Shown in pieces: positions 42,832 to 48,641 of a stretch of 48,641 bases of DNA. Source of the DNA: Peptoniphilus_A hominis (GTDB lineage Bacteria; Bacillota; Clostridia; Tissierellales; Peptoniphilaceae); assembly GCF_040096015.1 (NCBI RefSeq), contig NZ_JBBMFO010000013.1:1-48641 (forward strand). The letters run 5' to 3'. The position numbers and the translations under genes were made by a program. How positions within the stretch are numbered: the stretch's first letter is position 1; each line of letters opens with the position of its first letter. The notes below the pieces were generated by a model, which saw nothing but the letters and a program-made list of their open reading frames with translations, did not search any database and had not been told where the DNA came from.

Positions 42832-43814
42832 TTGAAAACCTCCTTCATAAGAGCCCTTGCCTTATTAGCCCTTAAAATATCTCTCGACTTAAGGTCTAAT
42901 ATTGCTCCTCTCTCAATTTGCAAATGTCCATTTCTCAGTTTTTTAATCTCTTCATAAAAATCAAAATCTCGATTTGCCTTTAAAATAGAAAGCTCAATTC
43001 CAAGATTAATTGTAGACATGGACTGCATCATCTCTTCTTCCGACAACAACCTTGCATGGGCAAGAACTCCAAAGGCTCTGTTTACCATATCCTCAAGAGT
43101 CATTATGTTGTCTAAATATAATTTTTTTCTATTTTCCCTTTCAACATCGGCGATTTCTCGCGCAATGATTTTTAATTTTTCTATATAAGACTTTTCCTCT
43201 TCGCCAAAGGTTGACTCAAAGGAAAGAGTGTAAATACTTCCCAGTGCCTTGTTAGAGCTGTCCCTATAAGAAGCAAGGGTGTAGCCAAGCCTTGATAGAC
43301 CTCTTGCAATCTCCTCGATACCAAAATAATTTAGGGCAGGTAGATATAAAAGTACAATGGGCTTTAAGCCTGTGCCAGAATTTAAAACTCTAGAACTTAA
43401 ATAACCAAAGTTTGGATCAAAGGAAAAATTAATTTTTTCTTCTAACTTTTCTTCCAAAGAATAAATTTCTCCATACAAGTCCTCAAGAGATTTTGTCCTT
43501 GAAAAAGCTTGTAGCTCAAGGTGTTCTCCTGAGTTGATTAAAATGTCTGGACTATCTTTTTTTTCGTAAAAGCCAATATTTTCTCTTTCAATAGATTTTT
43601 TGCCAAGTCTTCCATTTTCCACATATTCAAGTTTTTTTAGAGAAGAAATATTATAAAGGTCTATTTTAGAGTAGCCCAAATCATTTAAAATTGGGTCTAG
43701 GAAGTCTAAATTTTCCCTTAATTCTTCATCTGTCATTGTATTTACAAACTTTTTGCCGTAAATATTTCTATATAATTTTAATTTATATCCTAAAATAATT
43801 TTAGACACTGACAT
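42828..43814 (-). CDS. mcsB: McsB-like protein arginine kinase, probably catalytically altered
   Basis: A 328-residue guanido-kinase-fold protein between mcsA and clpC. The scaffold is clear (NPFGYL-like PNFGYLSSRVLNSGTGLK, LLYLPAL, KALGSIYTLSF), but residues that define active McsB are changed. SSRIRLARN is LGYKLKLYRN at the start, NEEDH is NSGEH (94-98), the conserved Cys of the CPTN loop is Arg (LSSRVLN, 139-145), and the Glu of GSEALG is lost (SSNKALG, 186-192). It is also a little shorter than usual. It overlaps mcsA by 14 bases. It may act as a non-phosphorylating adaptor for ClpC, or use a different mechanism. Confidence 0.82.
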   Translation of the reverse strand: MSVSKIILGYKLKLYRNIYGKKFVNTMTDEELRENLDFLDPILNDLGYSKIDLYNISSLKKLEYVENGRLGKKSIERENIGFYEKKDSPDILINSGEHLELQAFSRTKSLEDLYGEIYSLEEKLEEKINFSFDPNFGYLSSRVLNSGTGLKPIVLLYLPALNYFGIEEIARGLSRLGYTLASYRDSSNKALGSIYTLSFESTFGEEEKSYIEKLKIIAREIADVERENRKKLYLDNIMTLEDMVNRAFGVLAHARLLSEEEMMQSMSTINLGIELSILKANRDFDFYEEIKKLRNGHLQIERGAILDLKSRDILRANKARALMKEVFK

Positions 43815-44310
43815 CTTCCTTTAACTTCTTTATTTCGTCCCTTATTTCTGCTGCCTTTTCATATTCTTCCAAATTAATGGCAAGGTCAAGCTTCTCCTTT
43901 AAATCCTCAAGTTTCCTGTTATAAACTAGATAACTTTCTGCATTTTTTGGAATTTTTCCCCTGTACTTTAAATTAATATTTAGGGCATTTAAATACTTTT
44001 TAATTTCGTCTCCAAAGGAATCGTAACACTTAGGACAGCCCAAAGTTCCTGTTGCCTTAAGCTCACGAAAAGATCTGCCGCAGTATTCACAGCTTATGTC
44101 ATCTTCTTCATTGTAGGAATTTGCTGTAAACTGAAAAATATTCTTTAAAGCATTTTCAAGTTGTGGAATAATATTTTGATACCCCTTAAAGTCTCTTTTA
44201 AATTTTTCTTCGGCACAAACTTCGCAGAGATGCACTTCTTCTATTCCATCGTCTTTTATCCTTGTATAGGAAATCACTGATTCTCTTTCCTTGCAAACAT
44301 CACATAGCAT
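43801..44310 (-). CDS. mcsA: McsA, zinc-finger activator of McsB
   Basis: A 169-residue protein with two N-terminal CxxC pairs (Cys3/6 and Cys29/32), a second set (CEYC...CPKC) and a C-terminal UVR motif (EYEKAAEIRDEIKKLKED). In Bacillus it binds zinc and activates McsB, controlling CtsR. It overlaps mcsB and follows ctsR by 11 bases, with GGAGGGAAG before the start. Confidence 0.93.
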   Translation of the reverse strand: MLCDVCKERESVISYTRIKDDGIEEVHLCEVCAEEKFKRDFKGYQNIIPQLENALKNIFQFTANSYNEEDDISCEYCGRSFRELKATGTLGCPKCYDSFGDEIKKYLNALNINLKYRGKIPKNAESYLVYNRKLEDLKEKLDLAINLEEYEKAAEIRDEIKKLKEDVSV

Positions 44311-44321
44311 GATCTTCCCTC

Positions 44322-44774
44322 CTAACTAAAAATAACTAGGAGCATATTTTTTAACAAATCTGCCCTAAGTTCATTTTTATTTTCACACTCGCTGAGAGCC
44401 CTGTCTGAGAGAGCAACTTTCATGAGTTCCATCTCCCTTTCTGTCACTTTGTTAAGTCTTAAGAGTTCCTTCAGAAGTTCATCAGAATTATTTTTTGTAA
44501 TAGAATCTCCAATAAAACTTAAAAAAGTACCCATTGTGTCTTCATCATCTTCAAATTTTACCTTTACTATTCTAATGTAGCCACCGCCGCCTCGCCTTGA
44601 CTCAACATAGTAGCCCTTAAAGGGCGTGAACCTTGTGGTCAAGACATAATTTATTTGCGAAGGCGCACAGTTAAAGTGGTCTGAAATTTTTGATCTTTGT
44701 ATCTCAAGAGCTCCACCAGATTCATAAATAAGTTCATTTATAAAATCTTCAATGGAGTTAGAAAGCTTTGCCAT
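44322..44774 (-). CDS. ctsR: Transcriptional repressor CtsR
   Basis: A 150-residue winged-helix repressor of class III heat-shock genes. The DNA-binding domain includes SQINYVLTTRFTPFKGYYVESRRGGGGYIRI, with the glycine-rich wing RRGGGGY that acts as the thermosensor. It heads ctsR-mcsA-mcsB-clpC-radA and is autoregulated by two CtsR boxes upstream. AAGGAAG precedes the ATG. Confidence 0.97.
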   Translation of the reverse strand: MAKLSNSIEDFINELIYESGGALEIQRSKISDHFNCAPSQINYVLTTRFTPFKGYYVESRRGGGGYIRIVKVKFEDDEDTMGTFLSFIGDSITKNNSDELLKELLRLNKVTEREMELMKVALSDRALSECENKNELRADLLKNMLLVIFS

Positions 44775-44785
44775 AATACACTTCC

Positions 44786-44834
44786 TTTGACTATCTTTGT
44801 CTTTTAAATTATAAAAATCTGACTATCTTTTACT
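44786..44834 (-). promoter_or_regulatory. Two tandem CtsR operators
   Basis: On the minus strand AGACAAAGATAGTCAAA (44786-44802) and AGTAAAAGATAGTCAGA (44818-44834) fit the consensus RGTCAAA-NAN-RGTCAAA; the first has one central deviation (GACAAA), the second is weaker. The proximal box overlaps the ribosome binding site region, and the distal box overlaps the predicted transcription start. Confidence 0.88.
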
Positions 44835-44840
44835 ATTTCT

Positions 44841-44869
44841 AGTATAAAATAAAATATATATTTTGTAAA
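44841..44869 (-). promoter_or_regulatory. Sigma-A promoter of the ctsR operon
   Basis: On the minus strand TTTACA (44864-44869), a 17-bp spacer and TATACT (44841-44846), directly upstream of the CtsR operators. Confidence 0.85.
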
Positions 44870-44969
44870 GTATTTAGTTTCGTAACTTTTTAAGCTTATA
44901 TATTTTTTGTTGTTTTTAAAGAATCATTACTTTAATTATTTTATTAAAAAATTAAGAAACTGATTCATA

Positions 44970-45037
44970 TAAATAATATATTTTTTCAAATGAAAATATC
45001 TGTTGGGATTCAACTCACCAACAGATATTTTAGAGCC
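44970..45037 (-). repeat. Diverged copy of the contig-end element (solo end)
   Basis: Read on the minus strand from 45037 this begins GGCTCTAAAATATCTGTTGG and matches the element ends at 1-70 and 48571-48640, with differences. A perfect 14-bp stem (44993-45006 with 45018-45031) and an 11-nt loop are followed by a T-rich stretch. The similarity appears to run to about 44970. No opposite end or transposase is visible, so it is a remnant or a small non-autonomous element. It lies 15 bases past the stop of the secreted-protein gene and may serve as its terminator. Confidence 0.65.
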
Positions 45038-45051
45038 ATTTAATTCTTTTT

Positions 45052-45534
45052 TTACTTATTTATGATTTTTTCTCGTTCTAGTTCTAAAATAGTAAATGTT
45101 CCTTTTGGAATACCACTTTTAGAAGAGAAATCTAAATCTTTTTTTGAATTTTTTGTATCAGTAATAAGTACATAACTACTATGTTTTTTAGAAGTATAAA
45201 TTCTCAAACTCACATCAGAAACTCTTACTGCAATACGTGCATTCTCATTATCTTCATTAGAAAATATTAATAAATAATCCGCATCTTTATTTGTTGTAAA
45301 TTTAAAACCCTGTCCTTCCATAATCTTGTTGCTTACTATAACATCTTTTAAATTATATTTGTACAAACTATCATAACTTAAATTATTAATAATTTTTTCA
45401 TAGTCTGGTTTTTCATCACAAACATCTATGTTAAAATCATAATTTTCTTTATTAGAATTTAAAAAAGAAAAACCACACATAATTGACACAAGAGCCAAAG
45501 ATATTAAAATTAAAACAATTTTTTTAGTTTTCAT
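45052..45534 (-). CDS. Hypothetical exported protein
   Basis: A 160-residue protein with an N-terminal signal or anchor (residues 5-25, KIVLILISLALVSIMCGFSF). Cys20 is not in a good lipobox, so it is either cleaved or anchored by the helix. The rest is soluble and Lys/Asp/Asn/Ser-rich (NNLSYDSLYKYNLKDVIVSN and onwards), without a domain I recognise. It has its own strong promoter (45575-45603) and GGGG before the start. Base composition looks more AT-rich than its neighbours, and the element remnant lies at its 3' end, so recent acquisition is possible. Function unknown. Confidence 0.7.
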   Translation of the reverse strand: MKTKKIVLILISLALVSIMCGFSFLNSNKENYDFNIDVCDEKPDYEKIINNLSYDSLYKYNLKDVIVSNKIMEGQGFKFTTNKDADYLLIFSNEDNENARIAVRVSDVSLRIYTSKKHSSYVLITDTKNSKKDLDFSSKSGIPKGTFTILELEREKIINK

Positions 45535-45574
45535 TTTTATCCCCTTTCTATAAGATATAATGTTACCTAACTAA

Positions 45575-45603
45575 ATTATAAAACTATTCATGTTGCTTTT
45601 CAA
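45575..45603 (-). promoter_or_regulatory. Promoter of the hypothetical exported protein
   Basis: On the minus strand TTGAAA (45598-45603), a 17-bp spacer and a perfect TATAAT (45575-45580). Confidence 0.75.
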
Positions 45604-45621
45604 TATCTTTAATTGTTTTAT

Positions 45622-45658
45622 AATAAAAAAGGTTGAGCACTTAAGCCCAACCCTTAAA
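45622..45658 (-). terminator. Terminator of the EF-G gene
   Basis: Stem GGTTGAGC/GCCCAACC (45631-45638 with 45645-45652; the A-C mismatch is a G-U pair in the minus-strand RNA) with a 6-nt loop, followed by TTTTTTATT. Confidence 0.85.
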
Positions 45659-45671
45659 AGTTTATAAATTT

Positions 45672-47732
45672 TTATTTTTCTGCTTTTCTTTCTTCAATAA
45701 TTTTTTCTGCAATATTTTGTGGAACTTCTTCGTATCTCACAAATTCCATGCTGAAAGTTCCTCTACCTTGAGTTAAGGATCTCAAATCAATTAGATAAGA
45801 GAATAGTTCAGCTTGTGGAGCTTCTGCAATTAAAATTTGTGTGCCATCATTTTGTTGGTCCATACCAAGGATTCTTCCACGTCTCTTGTTCATATCGCCC
45901 ATTACATCTCCAAGATAGTCATCTGGAATTGTAACTTCAACCTTCATTATAGGTTCAAGAAGAACTGGACTTGCTTCTTGCATTCCCTTCTTAAAAGCAA
46001 GGTTAGCTGCAAGTTTGAAACTCATTTCGTTGGAGTCAACATCGTGGTAAGATCCATCGTATAGGACAGCCTTGAAGTTAGTTACAGGATAGCCTGCAAG
46101 AACTCCCTTTTCTTTAGATTCAATAATTCCCTTTTCAACTGCAGGGAAATAGTTCTTAGGAACTGCTCCACCAAATACTTCTTCATCAAATTCAAATTCT
46201 TTATCAGATGGTTCAAACCTAATCCAAACATCACCGTATTGTCCTGCTCCACCAGATTGTTTCTTGTGCTTACCTTGAACGCTGGCAGTCTTTCTAATTG
46301 TTTCTCTATAAGGAACTATAAATGGAACAATATTTACTTCAACACCATAAGTGTTCTTTAATTTGTCTAGGATTACATCAAGTTGAACCTTACCTTGACC
46401 ACCAATAGTCATTTGTTTAGTTTCAGGATTTCTTTCGATTACAAATGTTGGGTCTTCGTCCTTGATTTTCTTTAGAGATTGAGAAAGTTTTTCTTCGTCG
46501 CCCTTAGTCTTAGGTTCAATTGCGTAATATAGAACTGGATTAGAATACTTTAATTTTTTGTATTCAACCTTGTGGTCCTTGTCGCAAAGAGTGTCGCCTG
46601 TAACAGTATTTGCAAGTTTTGTTGTTGCACCAATATCTCCTGCGTAAATTTCATCTATTTCAATTTGTTCCTTACCTCTCATGATGTAAAGTCCGCCAAG
46701 TTTTTCACTTGTATCAGCATTTACATTGTAAAGAGCTGTGTTTTTATTGACAACGCCAGAGATTACCTTGAAAATAGAAATTTTGCCAAGGAATGGGTCA
46801 GAAATTGTCTTAAATACAACTGCAGCAAAAGGATCTTTCGCTGAAACTTTTCTTTCTTCTCCATCCTTATATCTAAAGCCTTGATTTGCACGCTCATCGT
46901 CTGGTGCTGGCATATAATTTACAATTGTGTTTAATAAAATGTCAATTCCAATTCCCTTTTCACCACTTCCTACAAGTAGTGGAACAGCGTCACCTTCAAG
47001 AAGGGCTGTTGTAACTCCTCTTAAAAGATCTTCTCTAGTGAATTTTTCTCCAGAGAAATATTTTTCCATTAAAACTTCATCAGAACCAGCAACAACTTCA
47101 GCAATTTCTTCATACATTCTTTCAGTTGCCTTAACTTGGTCGTGGTTAAGTTCAGTTTCTTGTGGTGCAGAGTTTACATATTTGTATCCCTTTTGGAAGA
47201 TAACATCAGTAACACCTACAAAGTGTTCACCTTCGCCAATTGGCACAGAAAAAGGAATAACTTTTTTACCAAAGGAAGCTTCAAGCTCGTCCATTAGTTT
47301 TCTAAAGTTTACATTTTCTCCGTCAATTTTATTTATAAAAATAATTCTTGGAAGACCAATTTTTTCTGTGTATTTCCAAGTTCTTTCAGTACCAACTTCA
47401 ATACCCTTAGTTGCATCAATAACCATAATTGCAGCTTCACTTGCTCTTAGTGCTCCGTGAGCTTCTCCCACAAAGTCAAGATAGCCTGGAGTATCTATAA
47501 CATTTACTTTATAATTTCTCCATTCAATAGGAATAATTGATGTTCCAATGGATGTTCCCCTGTCCTTTTCTTCTTTAGAGAAGTCGGAAACTGTATTCTT
47601 GCTAGAAACATTGCCTAGTTTTTGTGTAGCTCCACTTTGGAATAACATAGCCTCTGTTAGGTTTGTCTTTCCGGAGCCAGAATGTCCTACGAGAGCAAGA
47701 TTTCTTACCTTATCTGTTGTATAAACTTTCAT
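45672..47732 (-). CDS. Elongation factor G-like protein (second EF-G type)
   Basis: A 686-residue translational GTPase of full EF-G length. The P-loop reads GHSGSGKTNL in place of the canonical AHIDAGKTT, marking the paralogous EF-G (FusA2-like) branch, not the main FusA. DTPGYLDF and NKIDGENVNF supply G3 and G4, and domains IV and V are present. Some homologues work in ribosome recycling or under stress; the role here is unknown. A good promoter (47780-47808) and GGAGG precede it; it is monocistronic. Confidence 0.88.
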   Translation of the reverse strand: MKVYTTDKVRNLALVGHSGSGKTNLTEAMLFQSGATQKLGNVSSKNTVSDFSKEEKDRGTSIGTSIIPIEWRNYKVNVIDTPGYLDFVGEAHGALRASEAAIMVIDATKGIEVGTERTWKYTEKIGLPRIIFINKIDGENVNFRKLMDELEASFGKKVIPFSVPIGEGEHFVGVTDVIFQKGYKYVNSAPQETELNHDQVKATERMYEEIAEVVAGSDEVLMEKYFSGEKFTREDLLRGVTTALLEGDAVPLLVGSGEKGIGIDILLNTIVNYMPAPDDERANQGFRYKDGEERKVSAKDPFAAVVFKTISDPFLGKISIFKVISGVVNKNTALYNVNADTSEKLGGLYIMRGKEQIEIDEIYAGDIGATTKLANTVTGDTLCDKDHKVEYKKLKYSNPVLYYAIEPKTKGDEEKLSQSLKKIKDEDPTFVIERNPETKQMTIGGQGKVQLDVILDKLKNTYGVEVNIVPFIVPYRETIRKTASVQGKHKKQSGGAGQYGDVWIRFEPSDKEFEFDEEVFGGAVPKNYFPAVEKGIIESKEKGVLAGYPVTNFKAVLYDGSYHDVDSNEMSFKLAANLAFKKGMQEASPVLLEPIMKVEVTIPDDYLGDVMGDMNKRRGRILGMDQQNDGTQILIAEAPQAELFSYLIDLRSLTQGRGTFSMEFVRYEEVPQNIAEKIIEERKAEK

Positions 47733-47779
47733 ATTTTCCTCCTGTTATGTAAATTTTTTGAAATCGTTTCGATGAATAA

Positions 47780-47808
47780 ATTATAACATAGATTTTGCCA
47801 TTTGAAAA
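47780..47808 (-). promoter_or_regulatory. Promoter of the EF-G-like gene
   Basis: On the minus strand TTTTCA (47803-47808), a 17-bp spacer and TATAAT (47780-47785) with an extended TGT. Confidence 0.75.
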
Positions 47809-47867
47809 CTGTGTAAAATTATCTATTTAGGGTAATAAAATTCTGAAAAATATATTTTTATAAATGA

Positions 47868-48524
47868 ATGAGTGATATAATGGATTTTAAATTTTTTAAA
47901 AAAGATAATCTTCCCTACATAGTTATTATTTGCCTATCTTTAATCATTGGCTACCAGTATTACGACTCTCACAAGGTCCCAGATGAGGCAAATGCCCTCC
48001 TTAACATAAAAACTTCAAACCTTGATTCTAAAGAAGTGGACAAAAAAGAATTAAAGGGTCTTGAAATAGAATCAGAGGAAGAAAATAAAGAAGTAATGGT
48101 TCACATTTCTGGCGCAGTAAAAAATCCTGGCATTATAAAATTAGATTCATCAAAGAGAGTTGTAGACGCTCTTGAAATGGCTGGCGGCGCAACAGATGAA
48201 GCTGACCTTGATAGAATTAATCTCGCCGCAAAGCTCCACGACGAAGAAAAAATTTACATTCCAAAAATTGGTGAGGTCCCAAAAAATGAAATTGCCCCTC
48301 TTATGTCAAGTGGCTCCAGTGGAAAGGCTTCTGATAAAATAAATATTAACACTGCCGACTCCTCTGAACTGCAAAAAATTCCTGGCGTTGGAGCAAAAAC
48401 TGCTGAGAAAATTATTAATTATCGGTCACAAAATCCCTTCTCATCAATTGAGGACATAAAAAATGTAGATGGCATTGGCGACAAAAAATTTGAATCAATG
48501 AAGGACTACATATCAACTTATTGA
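47868..48524 (+). CDS. comEA: ComEA, DNA receptor for natural transformation
   Basis: A 218-residue membrane-anchored DNA-binding protein. A membrane segment lies at about 16-31, an SLBB domain at 76-133 (VHISGAVKNPGIIKL), and a helix-hairpin-helix pair at 158-218 (NINTADSSELQKIPGVGAKT and VDGIGDKKF). It binds incoming double-stranded DNA outside the membrane. Two possible starts, 47868 and 47880, both lack a strong ribosome binding site; the latter has a weak GAGTG. The ComEC channel gene is elsewhere in the window. The stop codon overlaps the start of a downstream reading frame (TGATG). Confidence 0.9.
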   Translation: MSDIMDFKFFKKDNLPYIVIICLSLIIGYQYYDSHKVPDEANALLNIKTSNLDSKEVDKKELKGLEIESEEENKEVMVHISGAVKNPGIIKLDSSKRVVDALEMAGGATDEADLDRINLAAKLHDEEKIYIPKIGEVPKNEIAPLMSSGSSGKASDKININTADSSELQKIPGVGAKTAEKIINYRSQNPFSSIEDIKNVDGIGDKKFESMKDYISTY

Positions 48525-48579
48525 TGAAAGAAAATCTTATAAATAAAAAAATAAATTCACTCAATAAAAAGGCTCTATA
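48524..48579 (+). pseudogene. Gene after comEA cut off by the element end
   Basis: An ATG overlapping the comEA stop (TGATG, typical of coupled genes) opens a frame reading MKENLINKKINSLNKKAL. It stops at TAA inside the first bases of the element (GGCTCTATAA). Only the first 15 or so codons precede the insertion. It does not look like the start of comEB or comEC, and I cannot identify the gene. The overlap suggests a real gene interrupted by insertion, but a chance short frame cannot be excluded. Confidence 0.5.
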
Positions 48580-48641
48580 ATATCTGTTGGGGAGTAAATC
48601 TCTAACAGATATTTTTATATAAAAAAATTGCACTTATACGC
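48571..48641 (+). mobile_element. End of a multicopy element, probably an insertion sequence (partial)
   Basis: 48571-48640 is the exact reverse complement of 1-70. It begins GGCTCTATAATATCTGTTGG. The plus-strand RNA would form a 13-bp hairpin (ATATCTGTTGGGG with CTCTAACAGATAT, two G-U pairs, loop AGTAAAT) followed by TTTTTATAT. The body of the element lies beyond the contig. The ISL3-like family assignment is inference from the end alone. Confidence 0.6.

Noticed and set aside
42828..43814. McsB as a frameshifted pseudogene
   Set aside because: The frame is intact, overlaps its neighbours as usual in this operon, and the fold motifs are kept.
44970..45037. CRISPR repeat
   Set aside because: Single copy with a long self-complementary stem, no regular spacers and no cas genes.
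45672..47732. Tet(M)-type tetracycline resistance protein
   Set aside because: Length, P-loop GHSGSGKT and overall text fit the EF-G paralogue common in Firmicutes; no mobile element genes adjoin it.
1..48641. Terminal inverted repeats as telomeres of a linear plasmid or phage
   Set aside because: The interior is housekeeping chromosome, no replication or phage genes are present, and a related end occurs internally at 44970-45037. A multicopy element at contig breaks explains it better.

Overview
The window reads as a 48.6-kb contig from the chromosome of a low-G+C, Gram-positive, probably non-spore-forming anaerobe. The closest fit I can infer is the Tissierellia (Peptoniphilus/Anaerococcus-like). 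The reasons are AT-rich DNA, AGGAGG-type ribosome binding sites with occasional TTG/GTG starts, HrcA/CIRCE and CtsR heat-shock control, a ctsR-mcsA-mcsB-clpC-radA operon, a glmS ribozyme, an SLH-domain surface protein, and gene orders typical of Firmicutes. The block comEC-holA-rpsT-lepA-hemW-hrcA-grpE-dnaK-dnaJ-prmA-rsmE-mtaB lacks the sporulation genes gpr and spoIIP that sit between rpsT and lepA in Bacillus.

Layout. 1-70: inverted-repeat end, probably an insertion sequence. 125-3777: prmA-rsmE-mtaB-DUF1284-HIT operon. 3785-8607: hrcA-grpE-dnaK and dnaJ under a CIRCE promoter. 8917-12405: lepB-lepA-hemW. 12481-16131: rpsT, then comEC-holA. 16207-17799: a degenerate alanyl-tRNA-editing homologue. 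17853-23866: a long minus-strand run (parvulin, RelA/SpoT-like protein, dipeptidase, DUF1292, radical SAM, P-loop protein, a 27-residue membrane peptide, a Tyr-rich protein). 23982-26044: promoter, glmS ribozyme, glmS. 26096-27346: CNNM/CBS transporter-like protein. 27410-30024: hypothetical protein, SLH protein, hemerythrin and a partner gene behind a CRP/FNR-type palindrome. 30087-35727: asp23-fakA, recG-rsmD-coaD and a coiled-coil gene. 35909-36100: rpmB. 36238-38938: folC and brnQ, divergent. 39015-44869: the ctsR operon, ending in radA. 44970-45537: decayed repeat end and an orphan secreted protein. 45672-47732: second EF-G. 47868-48579: comEA and a gene cut short. 48571-48640: the same IS-like end, inverted.

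How the genes work together. The core is protein quality control under two repressors, HrcA and CtsR, combined with translation factors, rRNA/tRNA modification and DNA uptake (ComEA, ComEC). The most interesting departures from the ordinary are a McsB lacking several active-site residues, an AlaRS-editing homologue without its zinc ligands and with a long charged insert, a RelA/SpoT-like protein without the usual G-loop, a palindrome centred about 41.5 bp upstream of the predicted start of a hemerythrin operon, an overlooked 27-residue membrane peptide, and a family of hairpin-bearing element ends that borders the contig and cuts off the gene after comEA. I saw no CRISPR array, tRNA, rRNA or phage.
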